A stretch of DNA of 64,000 nt, from contig NZ_HE998572.1 of NCBI RefSeq assembly GCF_000327285.1, positions 29,496-93,495 on the forward strand, written 5' to 3'. This DNA is from Holdemania massiliensis AP2. GTDB lineage: Bacteria > Bacillota_I > Bacilli_A > Erysipelotrichales > Erysipelotrichaceae. The notes beneath the pieces are model-generated. The model saw nothing but the letters and a program-made list of their open reading frames with translations, was not told the origin of the DNA and ran no database searches. Position numbers and translations under genes: made by a program. Below are positions 8,156 to 17,133 of this stretch, one piece after another; within the stretch, counting starts at the first letter, position 1, and the number at the start of each line of letters is the position of its first letter.

Positions 8156-9835
8156 TTATTCGCTTTTCAGCGTTATCGGACGGCGGTTTTCATAAGCATT
8201 TTTTATTGCCTGAATGAAATCGCCGTGCGGATCGTTCAGGGAAATCGTAGCTCCGGTGCGGACATCTTCCAGCATCTGCTTTTCCTCATCCGTCAAAGCC
8301 TTAAACTTGGCCTTGTCTTCCTCACTCTTGGCTTCCGCCTGCAGCGGACGGCCGTTGGCATCGGTATACTTGGCAAACCAGTCCTCAACTTCCGCAATCG
8401 TCTTGCCGACAAACAGCTGTTCAAAAACATCGGCTTCACTGGCCCAGGTCCCGCTGTTAAGCTTATAGCTGTCGCCGCGTTCCCGCTTTGTTTTCCAGGT
8501 TTCAAATTCAGCTAAATACTGATCTTCACTGTCGGCGGTTTTGCCTTCAATTTTGCCGTCATGATTTTCATCGTTGTTATAGCCGCCCTGGCCCGGGAAC
8601 CCCGAGAACTGCGGCATATCCGCGCCATCGTAGTTCGGCGTTGCAACTTCCAGTTCATCCAGCCTTAATGCTGTGATCCGTCCTTCGTCATCAAACAGTG
8701 CGCTGGCTACTACAGTATTGAAGCTGTAAACCGGCACTTCCTGATCATCCTTGCCCGGTCCAACGCGGCCGTTGGAAACCAATCCCAACCCTTCTGCCGC
8801 AGCTTCTTTGACTTCCAGCGGCTGACGCATTGCATAAGCTTTTTCCAGCGCTGCGATGAAATCGCCGTGCGGATCTTTCAGAGAAATCGTGGCTCCGGTA
8901 CGGACATCTTCCAGCATCTGTTTTTCGTCATCATTTAAAGCATTAAATTTAGCCTTGTCTTCATCGCTCTTGGCTTCTGCCTGCAATGGCCGGCCATTGG
9001 CGTCGGTATATTTAGCGAACCAGTCTTTGACTTCAGCGACGGTTTTGCCTGTAAACAGCTGTTCAAAAACATTCATCTCACTGGCCCAGGTCCCGCTGTT
9101 AAGCTTATAGCTGTCGCCGCGTTCCCGTTTTGTTTTCCAGGTCTCAAATTCGGCCAGATACTGATCTTCACTGTCAGCGGTTTTGCCTTCAATTTTGCCA
9201 TCGTGGTTCTCATCATTATTATATCCACCTTGACCTGGGAACCCCGAGAACTGCGGCATATCCGCCCCGTCATAATTCGGCGTCGCCACTTCCAATTCAT
9301 CAAAATTCAAATCCAGAATTTGACCATTCTGATCAAACAGTGCGCTCAGCACGACTTCATTGAAGCTGTAAACCGGCACTTCCTGATCGTCTTTGCCCGG
9401 CCCTAAGCGGCCATTGGAAACCATCGCCAGGCCTTGATAGAGATCCGCCGCGGCGACGTCCTTCTTTGGCTCTTCCTTTTCAGCCTTTTCTACATAAGGA
9501 TAAGCCTGCGGATCCAATGCATTGTTGACCGCATCCTTAATTCCCTGACTGGTGAAAGTCGCCCCGCTGACATTATCCACGTCTGCGGAATTGGCTTTGA
9601 CAATGGCAGCTGGAAGCTGTTCAATCGCTTTGGAGCCAATGCCCTGGGTTTCTTCATCCCCAACAGCTTTGACCTCTGTGATCTTGCCATCTTTGCGCGT
9701 CAGGGTTACTGTAATCAATCCGCCGAAGCCATTGCCTTTCCCTTCCAGTGTTTCCGTTTTCGTTTCTGAACTGCTGCAGGCCGCTGAGGAAAGCATCAGC
9801 AGAGCAGCGATCAGAAGCATCGTCAACTTTTTCAT
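8156..9835 (-). CDS. Lipoprotein with three FMN-binding-type motifs and an internal duplication
   Basis: 559 residues. Signal peptide with lipobox LSSAAC, lipidated Cys at residue 20. Residues about 35-107 form an FMN_bind domain (GGLITVTLTRKDGKITEVKAV...) ending in VSGATFTS, where T93 is the threonine expected to receive FMN from an ApbE-type transferase. Two further units, residues about 135-340 and 349-554, are near-identical copies offset by 214 residues. Each begins with a VPVYSFNxVVxSALFD strand pair and ends with RTGATISLxDPHGDF, again the [ST]GAT pattern (T316 and T530). Each holds an acidic/glycine insert (PNYDGADMPQFSGFPGQGG) not typical of the family. Known relatives (PplA, RnfG) shuttle electrons at the membrane face, so an extracytoplasmic redox role is likely. 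Single gene; no ApbE or Rnf genes in the window. Confidence 0.85.
   Translation of the reverse strand: MKKLTMLLIAALLMLSSAACSSSETKTETLEGKGNGFGGLITVTLTRKDGKITEVKAVGDEETQGIGSKAIEQLPAAIVKANSADVDNVSGATFTSQGIKDAVNNALDPQAYPYVEKAEKEEPKKDVAAADLYQGLAMVSNGRLGPGKDDQEVPVYSFNEVVLSALFDQNGQILDLNFDELEVATPNYDGADMPQFSGFPGQGGYNNDENHDGKIEGKTADSEDQYLAEFETWKTKRERGDSYKLNSGTWASEMNVFEQLFTGKTVAEVKDWFAKYTDANGRPLQAEAKSDEDKAKFNALNDDEKQMLEDVRTGATISLKDPHGDFIAALEKAYAMRQPLEVKEAAAEGLGLVSNGRVGPGKDDQEVPVYSFNTVVASALFDDEGRITALRLDELEVATPNYDGADMPQFSGFPGQGGYNNDENHDGKIEGKTADSEDQYLAEFETWKTKRERGDSYKLNSGTWASEADVFEQLFVGKTIAEVEDWFAKYTDANGRPLQAEAKSEEDKAKFKALTDEEKQMLEDVRTGATISLNDPHGDFIQAIKNAYENRRPITLKSE
8174..9433 (-). repeat. Tandem duplication inside the lipoprotein gene, 642-base period
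   Basis: Copies at about 8174-8791 and 8816-9433 share long nearly identical blocks, for example the stretches starting at 8217 and 8859. They encode the two C-terminal modules. Such high nucleotide identity suggests recent duplication or ongoing gene conversion, and would allow copy-number change by recombination. Confidence 0.9.
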
Positions 9836-10158
9836 AAATTTTCCTCCCTATGATGATTTCAGCATACCACCCGTCCCCGCTTCCGGACAGTCCTTTGCTT
9901 CACCGAGTATGGATTAGGGCAGAATCATTATCGATAAACACTAGTTTCTTTTGCTTTATACATTTTCTTATGGAGAAAGCGGTTACGGATGTCAGGCTGG
10001 AAAAGATTGAAGTAAAAAAGGAAGCAGAGCTTGGCATTTTTGATAAAAATACGAACAAAGACAAAAAACCGTCGATTCAATTCACTTTTTTCCGACATTG
10101 TTTTATGATTAATTCAGAAGCTCTCGGCCATTTATAACAGTCTGTTTAAAAGGGGAAA
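9836..10158. other. Divergent intergenic region without an assigned gene
   Basis: 323 bases between the lipoprotein gene and the diguanylate cyclase gene, which point away from each other. It must hold both promoters, but I find no convincing -35/-10 pair; a minus-strand TGTATAAAG near 9960 is the best -10-like element. The ribosome sites GGGAGGAAAATTT (lipoprotein) and AAAAGGGG (cyclase) flank it. No RNA structure or conserved motif recognised. Confidence 0.5.
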
Positions 10159-11654
10159 ATGAAATTGAAGAAACAACTTCAGCTTTCAAGCACAACTTTG
10201 CTGCTCGCGGCAATCTTTTTATTGATCAATGGGTTAGGGGGAGCCTGGATCTGGCATCGGGAAGTACGCTGGATTGAAAATACTTTATCGGGCCATGGCG
10301 AACACGCCGAAATCCAGCTCAACGAGGTTATGGCAGACTACACCCATTCCTTCCAGCTGTTTGTTTGTCTTTTGGATCAGCTGATTCAGGCGCATCCCGA
10401 TCCGGATGAAATCTGGAATGAATTAAAAGGAATGGATTCCATGTTAGCCCAAATCGAACAAGAAACCTTCGACGGCGTATATATGGTATATCAGGATCGT
10501 TATCTGTATAGCTGGGATACCCCTTATGCTGAAAATAAGAGTACAGGCTATCAGCCGCAGGCGCGGCCTTGGTATCAAAATGCGGTGAAGGACCAGGGGG
10601 CCGTCGTCTTCACTCCGCCCTATATGAGTTATGCCAATCATTACATTCTGTCAACAATCTCACAGCTAACGGTACGATTATCGGTTCTGACCAGGAAGCG
10701 TATTTGGGCAGCGTTTTAAGCGGTGAGACGGCAGCTGCTGAAAAAGCGCTGAGACAGGCGGAAGAAGCCCGGGATAAAATCACTGAGCAGGGGCAGGCAA
10801 AGCAGAAAGCCCAGGAAGAAGCGGAGGCAGCAGCACTCTTCCTGCAGTTTCTTCAGACCAACAGCCCTGCCGTCAAACAGCTTTTGGATCAGCCGGCACA
10901 GGTGCTGCCCGTCAAAATTGATCAACGCCATTATTACGGAACGATGCAGACGGGGGAGTCCTATCACGTCCTGTTTCTGGTTCCACTCACTTCCCTGCTT
11001 GCCCAAAGCGTGCAGGTCTGGCTACTTCCGCTGCTGAGCATTGAACTGATTTTGGTCTACGGTTTAAGCCGGATCCGCAAGGAGCTGCATACCCGCGAGC
11101 TGCGGCAGGCCTATATTGAATTGGGACAAACCCAAAAGCGGTTGGAAATCGCCTTGAAAGCAGCCCAGAAAGCAGCGGCGATTGATGATTTAACCGGTAT
11201 GATGAACGTCAAATCTTTTTGCCAGAATGTTACGGAACAGATTCAGCACATGCAGGAAAACGATCATGGGATTTTAATTTTCCTGGATGGCGATCACTTC
11301 AAGACGATCAATGATACCTATGGACATCAGGTCGGTGATGAGGTTATCAAACTGGCTTCCCAGATGATCATCGGACGTATCCGTACGATTGACTTGGCAT
11401 CGCGGCTGCATGGCGATGAATTCGCAATCTTTGTTTCCAACACTCAGGATTACCAGGTAGCCCGAAAAATTGTTGAGGATATCAACACAACATTGCTTGC
11501 CGAATCAGCGCGGCGGCATATGCCGAATATCACCCTGTCCGCCGGAGCGGTCATCGCTACATGCAAAAGCAGCTATCCCCTTCTGGCAAAACAAGCCGAT
11601 CAAGCGTTATATGATGCTAAAGCAACGCACAACGGCGGTTTTGCCCACGCTTGA
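10159..11654 (+). pseudogene. Membrane diguanylate cyclase, broken by one frameshift
   Basis: Two overlapping frames encode one protein. The first (10159-10719) has an N-terminal transmembrane helix (residues about 11-31) and a dCache sensor with the ligand-pocket signature RPWYQNAVKDQG...PPYMSYANHYILSTIS. After about 10660-10670 the homologous reading continues one frame back (TANGTIIGSDQEAYLG...), through a coiled-coil-like stretch, a second transmembrane helix and a GGDEF domain with DDLTGMMN, FLDGDHFKTINDTYGH and LHGDEF. The A-site reads HGDEF, not GGDEF, so cyclase activity is doubtful even if the frame were intact. The I-site RTID is kept five residues upstream. No slippery heptamer explains the shift. 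It could be a true pseudogene or a one-base sequencing error. Start ATG follows AAGGGG. Confidence 0.8.
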
Positions 11655-11899
11655 TCTGACCGCTCAGACCTAGAACAGTGCAGCTCGATTTTCGGGCTGT
11701 ATTTCCTTTTTCCGCAGCTCGGCCGCATTGACTTTTTAAACAGCCTGACCTTCGCTCCCCTTCTTCCTGTTCCCGTTTTCCAATGCCTGTTTTGACAGCA
11801 TCATATTTCATTTTCGTTGGAGAAGCTGAACCTTACTTTTATCTTCTGAGGATTCCTCTGTTTCTCTTTCTGGCCGCTTTCCGCTTCCGCGTTTCCAAC

Positions 11900-11940
11900 A
11901 AAAAAGCGAGCAGAGAAGAAAAACCTTCCCTGCTGCGCTT
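11900..11940 (-). terminator. Terminator after the serine hydrolase gene
   Basis: Minus strand: AGCGCAGCAGGGAA pairs with TTCTCTGCTCGCT (one bulged C, one G-T pair), followed by a run of six T (11905-11900). It ends the gene whose stop is at 11948. Confidence 0.75.
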
Positions 11941-11947
11941 GTCCGCT

Positions 11948-13819
11948 TTAGATCAAAAGCAGATAACCGCTTTCTGCGGGTTTGAGTTGTTCGTCGGTCA
12001 GCGTATCCCCGACAACGTTGAGATCCTTGTCCAGAATCATGATCCGACGGCCTTCCGGAACGCTCATTGTCCCGTCAAACGGCTGATCTAGGCGGAAAGT
12101 CTGCGGATGATCCGCAAAAGCCTGCCCCTGATAAGCCGGCAGCGTATCCGTGCGCTGGTAACGATAGGAAGCCACTTCGCACAGCTCGGCCTCCCCCTGT
12201 GTAAAGAAGTAAGGATCAATCAAATCACGGCTGCCATTGCAGGGGGTGCGCAGAAAACCACGCCCGCGATTTTCTCCAGCTGGAATAAAGCTGCCGTCAA
12301 ATCCGCCGCTGTACACATCGCTGCCCTGCCGGCCGCTGAACGAAGCGACAAGAATGCCTTCAAAGTCCGGCAAGGCTTCCAGACTGAAACCCGTCATGAT
12401 CTCCCCAATGACTAAATCCTCCGGCGTTGGATTCACGACAACATAGCGATGATTTAAGCGCTGCTTCCAGGTTTCACTTAACGGGGCAAACGCTTTTGCC
12501 TTCATCGCCACCGGATAGCATACGCCGTTCATCTCACTCATCAAATATTCATCGCCTTGTGCTTCGGCAAAGAAATAACTGACCTTTTCATTGGCAATCC
12601 AGCGCTGGCCATCGTAGCGCAGATAGGATTCCCATGGGTAAGGCTGACCTTTTAACGGGGTATCCTGGAAGTGGGCAATCGCCCCCTGCATGGCCACGGT
12701 TGCAATCGCGCTGGGCATCAGATAGATGCCGCTGCGGGCCTCAACCACAGCTGGCGGAATTGGCTGCGCCCGCTTATAGATTGAAATCCCTTTATGCTGC
12801 AGGAGCCATTGCGCCAAAATGTGCAGCGCCGCCTGGGTCACATCGATCTTGCAGTCATGCGTTTCACTGATCGCCAGCACCGCGTTGTACTTGGGAATGA
12901 TGATCAGCTGAGATGTAAACTGGAAGCTGTTGCCGCCTTTGCGCAGCACACCCTCACCCAGATCAAAATCAGGATCACTGAAGCAGACCGTATCCCAGCC
13001 TAAACCATAGGACGGACTCTTCTGATCCTGGGCTAAGAAGGAAACACCCTGCGGCTTAGCCATTTCCTGCTTGCTGGCTTCGGAAAGAATCGGATTCTCA
13101 GATAAAAACAACTGGCCGAATTTGCACAAATCGATCATCGATGTCGTCAATCCCCCAGCGCCTTCCACCAATAACAATTCAGCGGGTTTGGCTTTTTCAT
13201 GAACTAACGGAAAATCCGGATTGCGGTCCTCAATCGTCCGCGTGGAATCCGCCTGAATCGGACCGGTGATGTTTTCCCGCAGAAAATCACTGTACCGCTG
13301 TCCGCTGACGCGGGCGACGACGATCTCAGCCAGGGTGAACCCGTCGTTGCAGTAAACCGAATATTCGCCCGGTTTGGCTTTGAGATGACTGTTCGCCAGA
13401 TAGTTCAGCACTTCTTCATCATAGTCGCGTTTCGTTAAAGCCGTGACAGAAAAACCTTTCCACTGAGTTCCCGGCAAACCGCTGGCATGGTTTAACAGAT
13501 GCCGCACGGTGATCTTTTTATAATCTTCATCCAGCATTGTAAATTCCGGCACGTACTCCACGACCGGTGTATCCAAGTCGATCAATCCGCGCTGAACCAG
13601 CACCATCGCTGCCGCCGTACAATAGATTTTGGAAACCGAGGCTACATTGTAGGTGCAACGTTTTTCCGCCTGGATCTGTTGGGGCTGATCCTGCCAGCCT
13701 AATGCATCGGCCGCAACCAGTTCGTCCTCCACCCGCAAGGCATAGGAAACCGACGTGTAATCCTTGGCCAGCGTCATTTTTAAAAAGTCTGAGGTTCTCT
13801 TACTCCATTCGCAATCCAT
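11948..13819 (-). CDS. Beta-lactamase-fold serine hydrolase with C-terminal extension
   Basis: 623 residues from ATG 13819, which has AAGGAG at an 8-base spacing; a GTG three codons upstream is too close. The class C beta-lactamase/PBP fold is shown by the SVSK nucleophile tetrad (S61, K64), the Y-C-N triad (156-158, in YSVYCNDGF) and a KGG box (294-296, in LRKGGNSFQF). No signal peptide, so likely cytoplasmic. The roughly 280 residues beyond the catalytic domain are unlike plain esterases. Family members act as esterases, D-aminopeptidases or peptidases; true beta-lactam resistance is unlikely without export. Single-gene unit. Substrate not predictable. Confidence 0.9.
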   Translation of the reverse strand: MDCEWSKRTSDFLKMTLAKDYTSVSYALRVEDELVAADALGWQDQPQQIQAEKRCTYNVASVSKIYCTAAAMVLVQRGLIDLDTPVVEYVPEFTMLDEDYKKITVRHLLNHASGLPGTQWKGFSVTALTKRDYDEEVLNYLANSHLKAKPGEYSVYCNDGFTLAEIVVARVSGQRYSDFLRENITGPIQADSTRTIEDRNPDFPLVHEKAKPAELLLVEGAGGLTTSMIDLCKFGQLFLSENPILSEASKQEMAKPQGVSFLAQDQKSPSYGLGWDTVCFSDPDFDLGEGVLRKGGNSFQFTSQLIIIPKYNAVLAISETHDCKIDVTQAALHILAQWLLQHKGISIYKRAQPIPPAVVEARSGIYLMPSAIATVAMQGAIAHFQDTPLKGQPYPWESYLRYDGQRWIANEKVSYFFAEAQGDEYLMSEMNGVCYPVAMKAKAFAPLSETWKQRLNHRYVVVNPTPEDLVIGEIMTGFSLEALPDFEGILVASFSGRQGSDVYSGGFDGSFIPAGENRGRGFLRTPCNGSRDLIDPYFFTQGEAELCEVASYRYQRTDTLPAYQGQAFADHPQTFRLDQPFDGTMSVPEGRRIMILDKDLNVVGDTLTDEQLKPAESGYLLLI

Positions 13820-13843
13820 ATCTTCCACTCCTTATTTTTGTTC

Positions 13844-13849
13844 ATTATA
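13844..13849 (-). promoter_or_regulatory. -10 element of the serine hydrolase gene
   Basis: Minus-strand TATAAT 24 bases before the ATG. No good -35 sequence at the right distance; the region there is a T-run belonging to the neighbouring terminator. Confidence 0.4.
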
Positions 13850-13864
13850 CCGCACATCATAAAG

Positions 13865-13905
13865 AAAAAACACAGGGAAAGGCGGATTCCCGCGATTCCT
13901 TGTGT
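13865..13905 (-). terminator. Terminator after the ZIP transporter gene
   Basis: Minus strand: ACACAAGGAA (13905-13896) pairs with TTCCCTGTGT (13879-13870) with one G-T pair, then TTTTTTC. The stem is 49 bases beyond the stop at 13955. Confidence 0.8.
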
Positions 13906-13954
13906 CTCTGATTCTAAAAATGATTGAGCTTGATCGCGGATATCCAGATTCCGC

Positions 13955-14743
13955 TTACCCCAAGGCGACGTCCAGAATCATCATGATCAGAAAGCCGACC
14001 ATAAACCCGATCGTGCCGACGTGAGTATGTTCCCCCAGATGGGCTTCCGGAATCAGTTCCTCCACGACGACAAAGATCATCGCACCAGCCGCAAACGAAA
14101 GCAGCCACGGCATTAAACCGGCGATCTGCGAGGCTGCCAAAACAGTCAGAATTCCGAAGATCGGTTCAACGATTCCGGATAAACTGCCGTACAGAAATGC
14201 TTTAAACCGACTGAAGCCCTCTTGTCTGAGCGGCAGGGAAATCGCTGCGCCTTCCGGAAAATTCTGAATCCCGATGCCAATCGCCAACGCCATCGCCGCT
14301 GACATCAAGGCTGGATCCTGATGCTGAGCGGCCATCGCAAAAGCCAGGCCGACCGCCATGCCCTCGGGAATGTTGTGCAGCGTCACCGCCGAGACCAGCA
14401 GCGTTGTCTTTTTCCAGTTGCTGCTCAAGCCCTCCGGCTGTTTCTGTTCCAGATGCAGATGCGGAAGAAGATGATCCAGGGCAAACAGAAAGACGCCGCC
14501 GGCCACAAAACCGATCGCTGCCGGAATCCAGCCGACTAACCCCATCGCTTCCGCCTCGCTGATCGCCGGAATTAACAGCGACCAAACCGAAGCTGCCACC
14601 ATGACCCCGGCGGCAAAGCCAAGAAAGCTTTTCTGGATATTCCCTTTGATTTCATTTTTAAAGAAGAAGACGACGGCTGCGCCGGCAGAAGTTAACAGAA
14701 AGGTAAAGCCGGTGCCCAAAGCCGCGTAAGCTACTGCGTTCAT
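13955..14743 (-). CDS. ZIP-family divalent metal transporter
   Basis: 262 residues with about eight membrane helices. The two family signatures on helices IV and V, HNIPEGMAVG and QNFPEGAAISLPL, supply the metal-binding H/N/E residues of the transport site, as in ZupT/GufA proteins. A histidine-rich loop LPHLHLEQ precedes helix IV, and HLGEHTH sits near the end. The protein imports zinc, iron or manganese; which one cannot be told. Start ATG follows CAGGAGGATCACTT. It has its own promoter and terminator. A TTTATAAA-centred AT-rich stretch lies just after the -10 element and could be a metal-regulator operator, but I could not match it to a known box. Confidence 0.93.
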   Translation of the reverse strand: MNAVAYAALGTGFTFLLTSAGAAVVFFFKNEIKGNIQKSFLGFAAGVMVAASVWSLLIPAISEAEAMGLVGWIPAAIGFVAGGVFLFALDHLLPHLHLEQKQPEGLSSNWKKTTLLVSAVTLHNIPEGMAVGLAFAMAAQHQDPALMSAAMALAIGIGIQNFPEGAAISLPLRQEGFSRFKAFLYGSLSGIVEPIFGILTVLAASQIAGLMPWLLSFAAGAMIFVVVEELIPEAHLGEHTHVGTIGFMVGFLIMMILDVALG

Positions 14744-14787
14744 AAGTGATCCTCCTGATTGTTAGTTTTATTTAACTTTATAAACTT

Positions 14788-14816
14788 ATTGTAGAGTAGG
14801 GAGCGATGAAAGTCAA
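14788..14816 (-). promoter_or_regulatory. Promoter of the ZIP transporter gene
   Basis: Minus-strand TTGACT (14816-14811), 17-base spacer, TACAAT (14793-14788). Confidence 0.75.
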
Positions 14817-14937
14817 TTTGGACGCTTCTTTTTGCTTCAATTCTTTCATCTTTCTTTCAGAGCGAAGGGTTTTCTTCCCACGTGATTCTTAAATGTGGTA
14901 TCCTATTGAAAACAGAGTAAACTAAAGGAGCGATACC

Positions 14938-15945
14938 ATGACCTCTGCCAAAACCCAACAATATCACGCTGTGGATGTGATGAAATTTGTCTGCGCCTTT
15001 CTCGTCATCGTTGTCCACACTTACCCCTTTTATGAAGTCTGGCCGGATTTAGGCTTTGTCACAAGCAATATATTAGGAAGAATCGTCATTCCGTTTTTCT
15101 TTATCTCGGCCGGTTATTTCATGCAGATCGGGCGCTGTCATAAGGATGAAAATTACTTCCGAAGCTATATTAAGCGGCTGATTAAGCTGTATCTGATCTG
15201 GAGTGTGATCTATATTCCGTTTGGGATGCACAAGCTGGGCAATATGATGGAAATCAGCGGAGCTTTGTGGCTGGCAGCCTTGCCGATCGCTTTGTTCAAT
15301 ATCGGAACCTACTTTCATCTGTGGTATATGTCAGCGCTGATTTTTGCGATGGTTTTCTGTCATCTGTTTTTAAAGAAATTTTCAATGAAGGCTTTGTTGA
15401 TCCTGGGCGGTCTCTTATTTCTAATTGGATTGGTTGAAACCTATCATGGCTTAATCACCAACGAAATTCTGCTGCAGTCGGTCAACACCTACTTTTTACT
15501 GATGTTCACAACCCGCAACGGCTTGTTCTTCGGCGTGCTGTTTGTCGCGATGGGCATGGCACTGGCTGATCTGAACCAGACGAAGACCCTTCGCCATCCC
15601 TTTATCAAAGCGGCTGTAGCCTTCGTTTTGTTAGTCGCAGAAGCCTTCACTGTCCGGCATTTTCATTGGGCTTTGGATTACAACATGTATTTGATGACGG
15701 TTCCGTTTATCTTGTATTGGTTTGCCGGACTGCTGCAAACGCAGTTAAACTGGAAGCTGAATTTCAAAGCGCTGCGTGAAGCCAGCACCGTGATTTATTT
15801 CTGTCATGCGATGTTTTTGGAATTGGGTGAAATCTTACTGGGTTCTTTGTATTTAAACAACGGCGCCGTACGGTTTTTCTTTGTCTTTCCGCTGACGATG
15901 ATCCTGACGGTCATCATCCGCAAATGGCTGCCCTTTCTGAAATGA
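14938..15945 (+). CDS. Membrane acyltransferase, acyltransferase-3 family
   Basis: 335 residues with about ten membrane helices. The N-terminus AVDVMKFVCAFLVIVVHTYP carries the family's conserved histidine of helix 1, followed by the RIVIPFFFISAGYFM motif. This family O-acetylates or otherwise acylates cell-surface sugars, peptidoglycan or small molecules with donors from the cytoplasm. ATG at 14938 follows AAAGGAGCGATACC. TGGTATCCT about 40 bases upstream may be an extended -10 element. No carbohydrate gene is adjacent, so the acceptor is open; the large polysaccharide locus to the right is one possibility. Confidence 0.88.
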   Translation: MTSAKTQQYHAVDVMKFVCAFLVIVVHTYPFYEVWPDLGFVTSNILGRIVIPFFFISAGYFMQIGRCHKDENYFRSYIKRLIKLYLIWSVIYIPFGMHKLGNMMEISGALWLAALPIALFNIGTYFHLWYMSALIFAMVFCHLFLKKFSMKALLILGGLLFLIGLVETYHGLITNEILLQSVNTYFLLMFTTRNGLFFGVLFVAMGMALADLNQTKTLRHPFIKAAVAFVLLVAEAFTVRHFHWALDYNMYLMTVPFILYWFAGLLQTQLNWKLNFKALREASTVIYFCHAMFLELGEILLGSLYLNNGAVRFFFVFPLTMILTVIIRKWLPFLK

Positions 15946-15988
15946 ACCGTTCCTTACAAAAGTGTTCGTTGAATCGATACTTTTTTCT

Positions 15989-16017
15989 ATGACAATTTCT
16001 CGCTTTTATACTATAAT
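15989..16017 (+). promoter_or_regulatory. Promoter of the phosphodiester glycosidase operon
   Basis: ATGACA (15989-15994), 17-base spacer, TATAAT (16012-16017). The start of transcription would be near 16024, leaving a leader of about 90 bases. Confidence 0.65.
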
Positions 16018-16040
16018 GATACACGAACCTATTAAAAAGC

Positions 16041-16077
16041 TTGATCTGAGCCAAATTATAAACTTTCCTCAGATCAA
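16041..16077 (+). promoter_or_regulatory. Perfect inverted repeat in the operon leader
   Basis: TTGATCTGAG (16041-16050) and CTCAGATCAA (16068-16077) are exact 10-base reverse complements separated by 17 AT-rich bases. It lies inside the expected 5' leader and has no T-run, so it is not a standard terminator. It could be an mRNA hairpin or a dimer operator. Confidence 0.55.
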
Positions 16078-16115
16078 TTAATCTAAAATACCAGCAGATA
16101 GAAAGGTGGGATTGG

Positions 16116-17120
16116 GTGGCAAAGCGCAAGCGAAACCGCACGCGGAAAATCAAACCCTTTACGATTTTACAGAAAACCTATATGATCGCAGCGGTTTTCA
16201 TTCTCGTTGGTCTGATGACCGTCTACGGTGCAGCAATGATCGTGCTGAAAGGCCCGTCGGTCACCGTCAGCAACCTGCTTACGAGCACGATGATGGAGAC
16301 CCGGACGTTAAAAAGTGTTGCCCGGCTGTTTTTTTCGGAAGAGGAAATGGAAACGATCATGAACCGCAACTCCGTCAGTGATACCGATGAAATCACGGAC
16401 TCCGAAACGGATTTTGTCATTGACGAAAGCAAAAAAGATAAAATCGAGATTATTGATATCAAAGGTCCGACGTATGAGGGAAAATTGATGATTGTCTACG
16501 ATCCGTCGCGCATCCATCTGGCCGTCAATTCGGATTTGGGCAATGCCAACGAAGGCTACTTCGTTGAAGAATACGTAAAAGCCAACGATGCCATCGGCGG
16601 AATCAATGCCGGGGGCTTCGATGATCCCAACGGTCAGGGAACCGGCGGAATTCCTTACGGCATCGTGATTCAGGATGGCGAGCTGGTCAGCGGCGGACTG
16701 GATGATTACAATTCCGTCATCGGATTTAACGAACAGAATAAGCTGATCGTCGGCAACATGACCGGACGGCAGGCGCTGGAGTACGGCCTGCGCGATGCGG
16801 TGACGTTCAAGCCGATCTTTATCGTCAACTATGTTCCGGTTGAAGTCACGGGCACCGGCGGCGGGGTCAATCCGCGCACGGTGATCGGCCAGCGGGAAGA
16901 CGGAGCCGTGCTGCTGCTGGTCATCGACGGCCGGCAGACAACGAGTCTGGGAGCTTCATATTCTGACTGCATTGACATCATGACGCAATACGGAGCGATG
17001 AACGCCGCGAATCTTGACGGCGGGTCTTCGTCGGTCATGGTCTATGACGGCAAGATTATCAACAACGTGGTTTCCATGAACGGCGACCGCAAGGTTCCGA
17101 CCGCCTTTATCGTGAAATAA
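16116..17120 (+). CDS. Membrane-anchored phosphodiester glycosidase (NAGPA-like)
   Basis: 334 residues. The start is GTG at 16116, placed by AAAGGTGGG about 8 bases upstream. A basic N-terminus (AKRKRNRTRKIK) and one hydrophobic helix (about 21-44) anchor the protein with its body outside. Residues about 115-334 form a phosphodiester glycosidase (NAGPA) domain with the paired signatures GGINAGGFDD and AANLDGGSSSVMVYDG. Characterised relatives cleave sugar-phosphodiester bonds, as the human uncovering enzyme does for GlcNAc-phosphate. In Gram-positives a wall teichoic acid or capsule phosphodiester is a reasonable target. It is followed after 13 bases by an NTF2-like anchored protein, and the two form an operon. 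Confidence 0.88.
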   Translation: MAKRKRNRTRKIKPFTILQKTYMIAAVFILVGLMTVYGAAMIVLKGPSVTVSNLLTSTMMETRTLKSVARLFFSEEEMETIMNRNSVSDTDEITDSETDFVIDESKKDKIEIIDIKGPTYEGKLMIVYDPSRIHLAVNSDLGNANEGYFVEEYVKANDAIGGINAGGFDDPNGQGTGGIPYGIVIQDGELVSGGLDDYNSVIGFNEQNKLIVGNMTGRQALEYGLRDAVTFKPIFIVNYVPVEVTGTGGGVNPRTVIGQREDGAVLLLVIDGRQTTSLGASYSDCIDIMTQYGAMNAANLDGGSSSVMVYDGKIINNVVSMNGDRKVPTAFIVK

Positions 17121-17133
17121 CAGGAGGGCCTGC

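Noticed and set aside
8214-9110. Paired 84-residue plus-strand frames inside the lipoprotein gene
   Set aside because: They are antisense shadows repeated only because the host gene is duplicated.
8174-9433. Direct repeats as ends of a mobile element
   Set aside because: Both copies are coding, in frame and adjacent within one protein; no transposase or terminal inverted repeats.
10650-10680. Programmed frameshift in the diguanylate cyclase gene
   Set aside because: No slippery heptamer of the X-XXY-YYZ type and no downstream stem found; a one-base error or mutation is simpler.
11948-13819. Beta-lactam resistance gene
   Set aside because: Has the fold motifs but no signal peptide and a large unrelated C-terminal part; more likely an esterase or peptidase.
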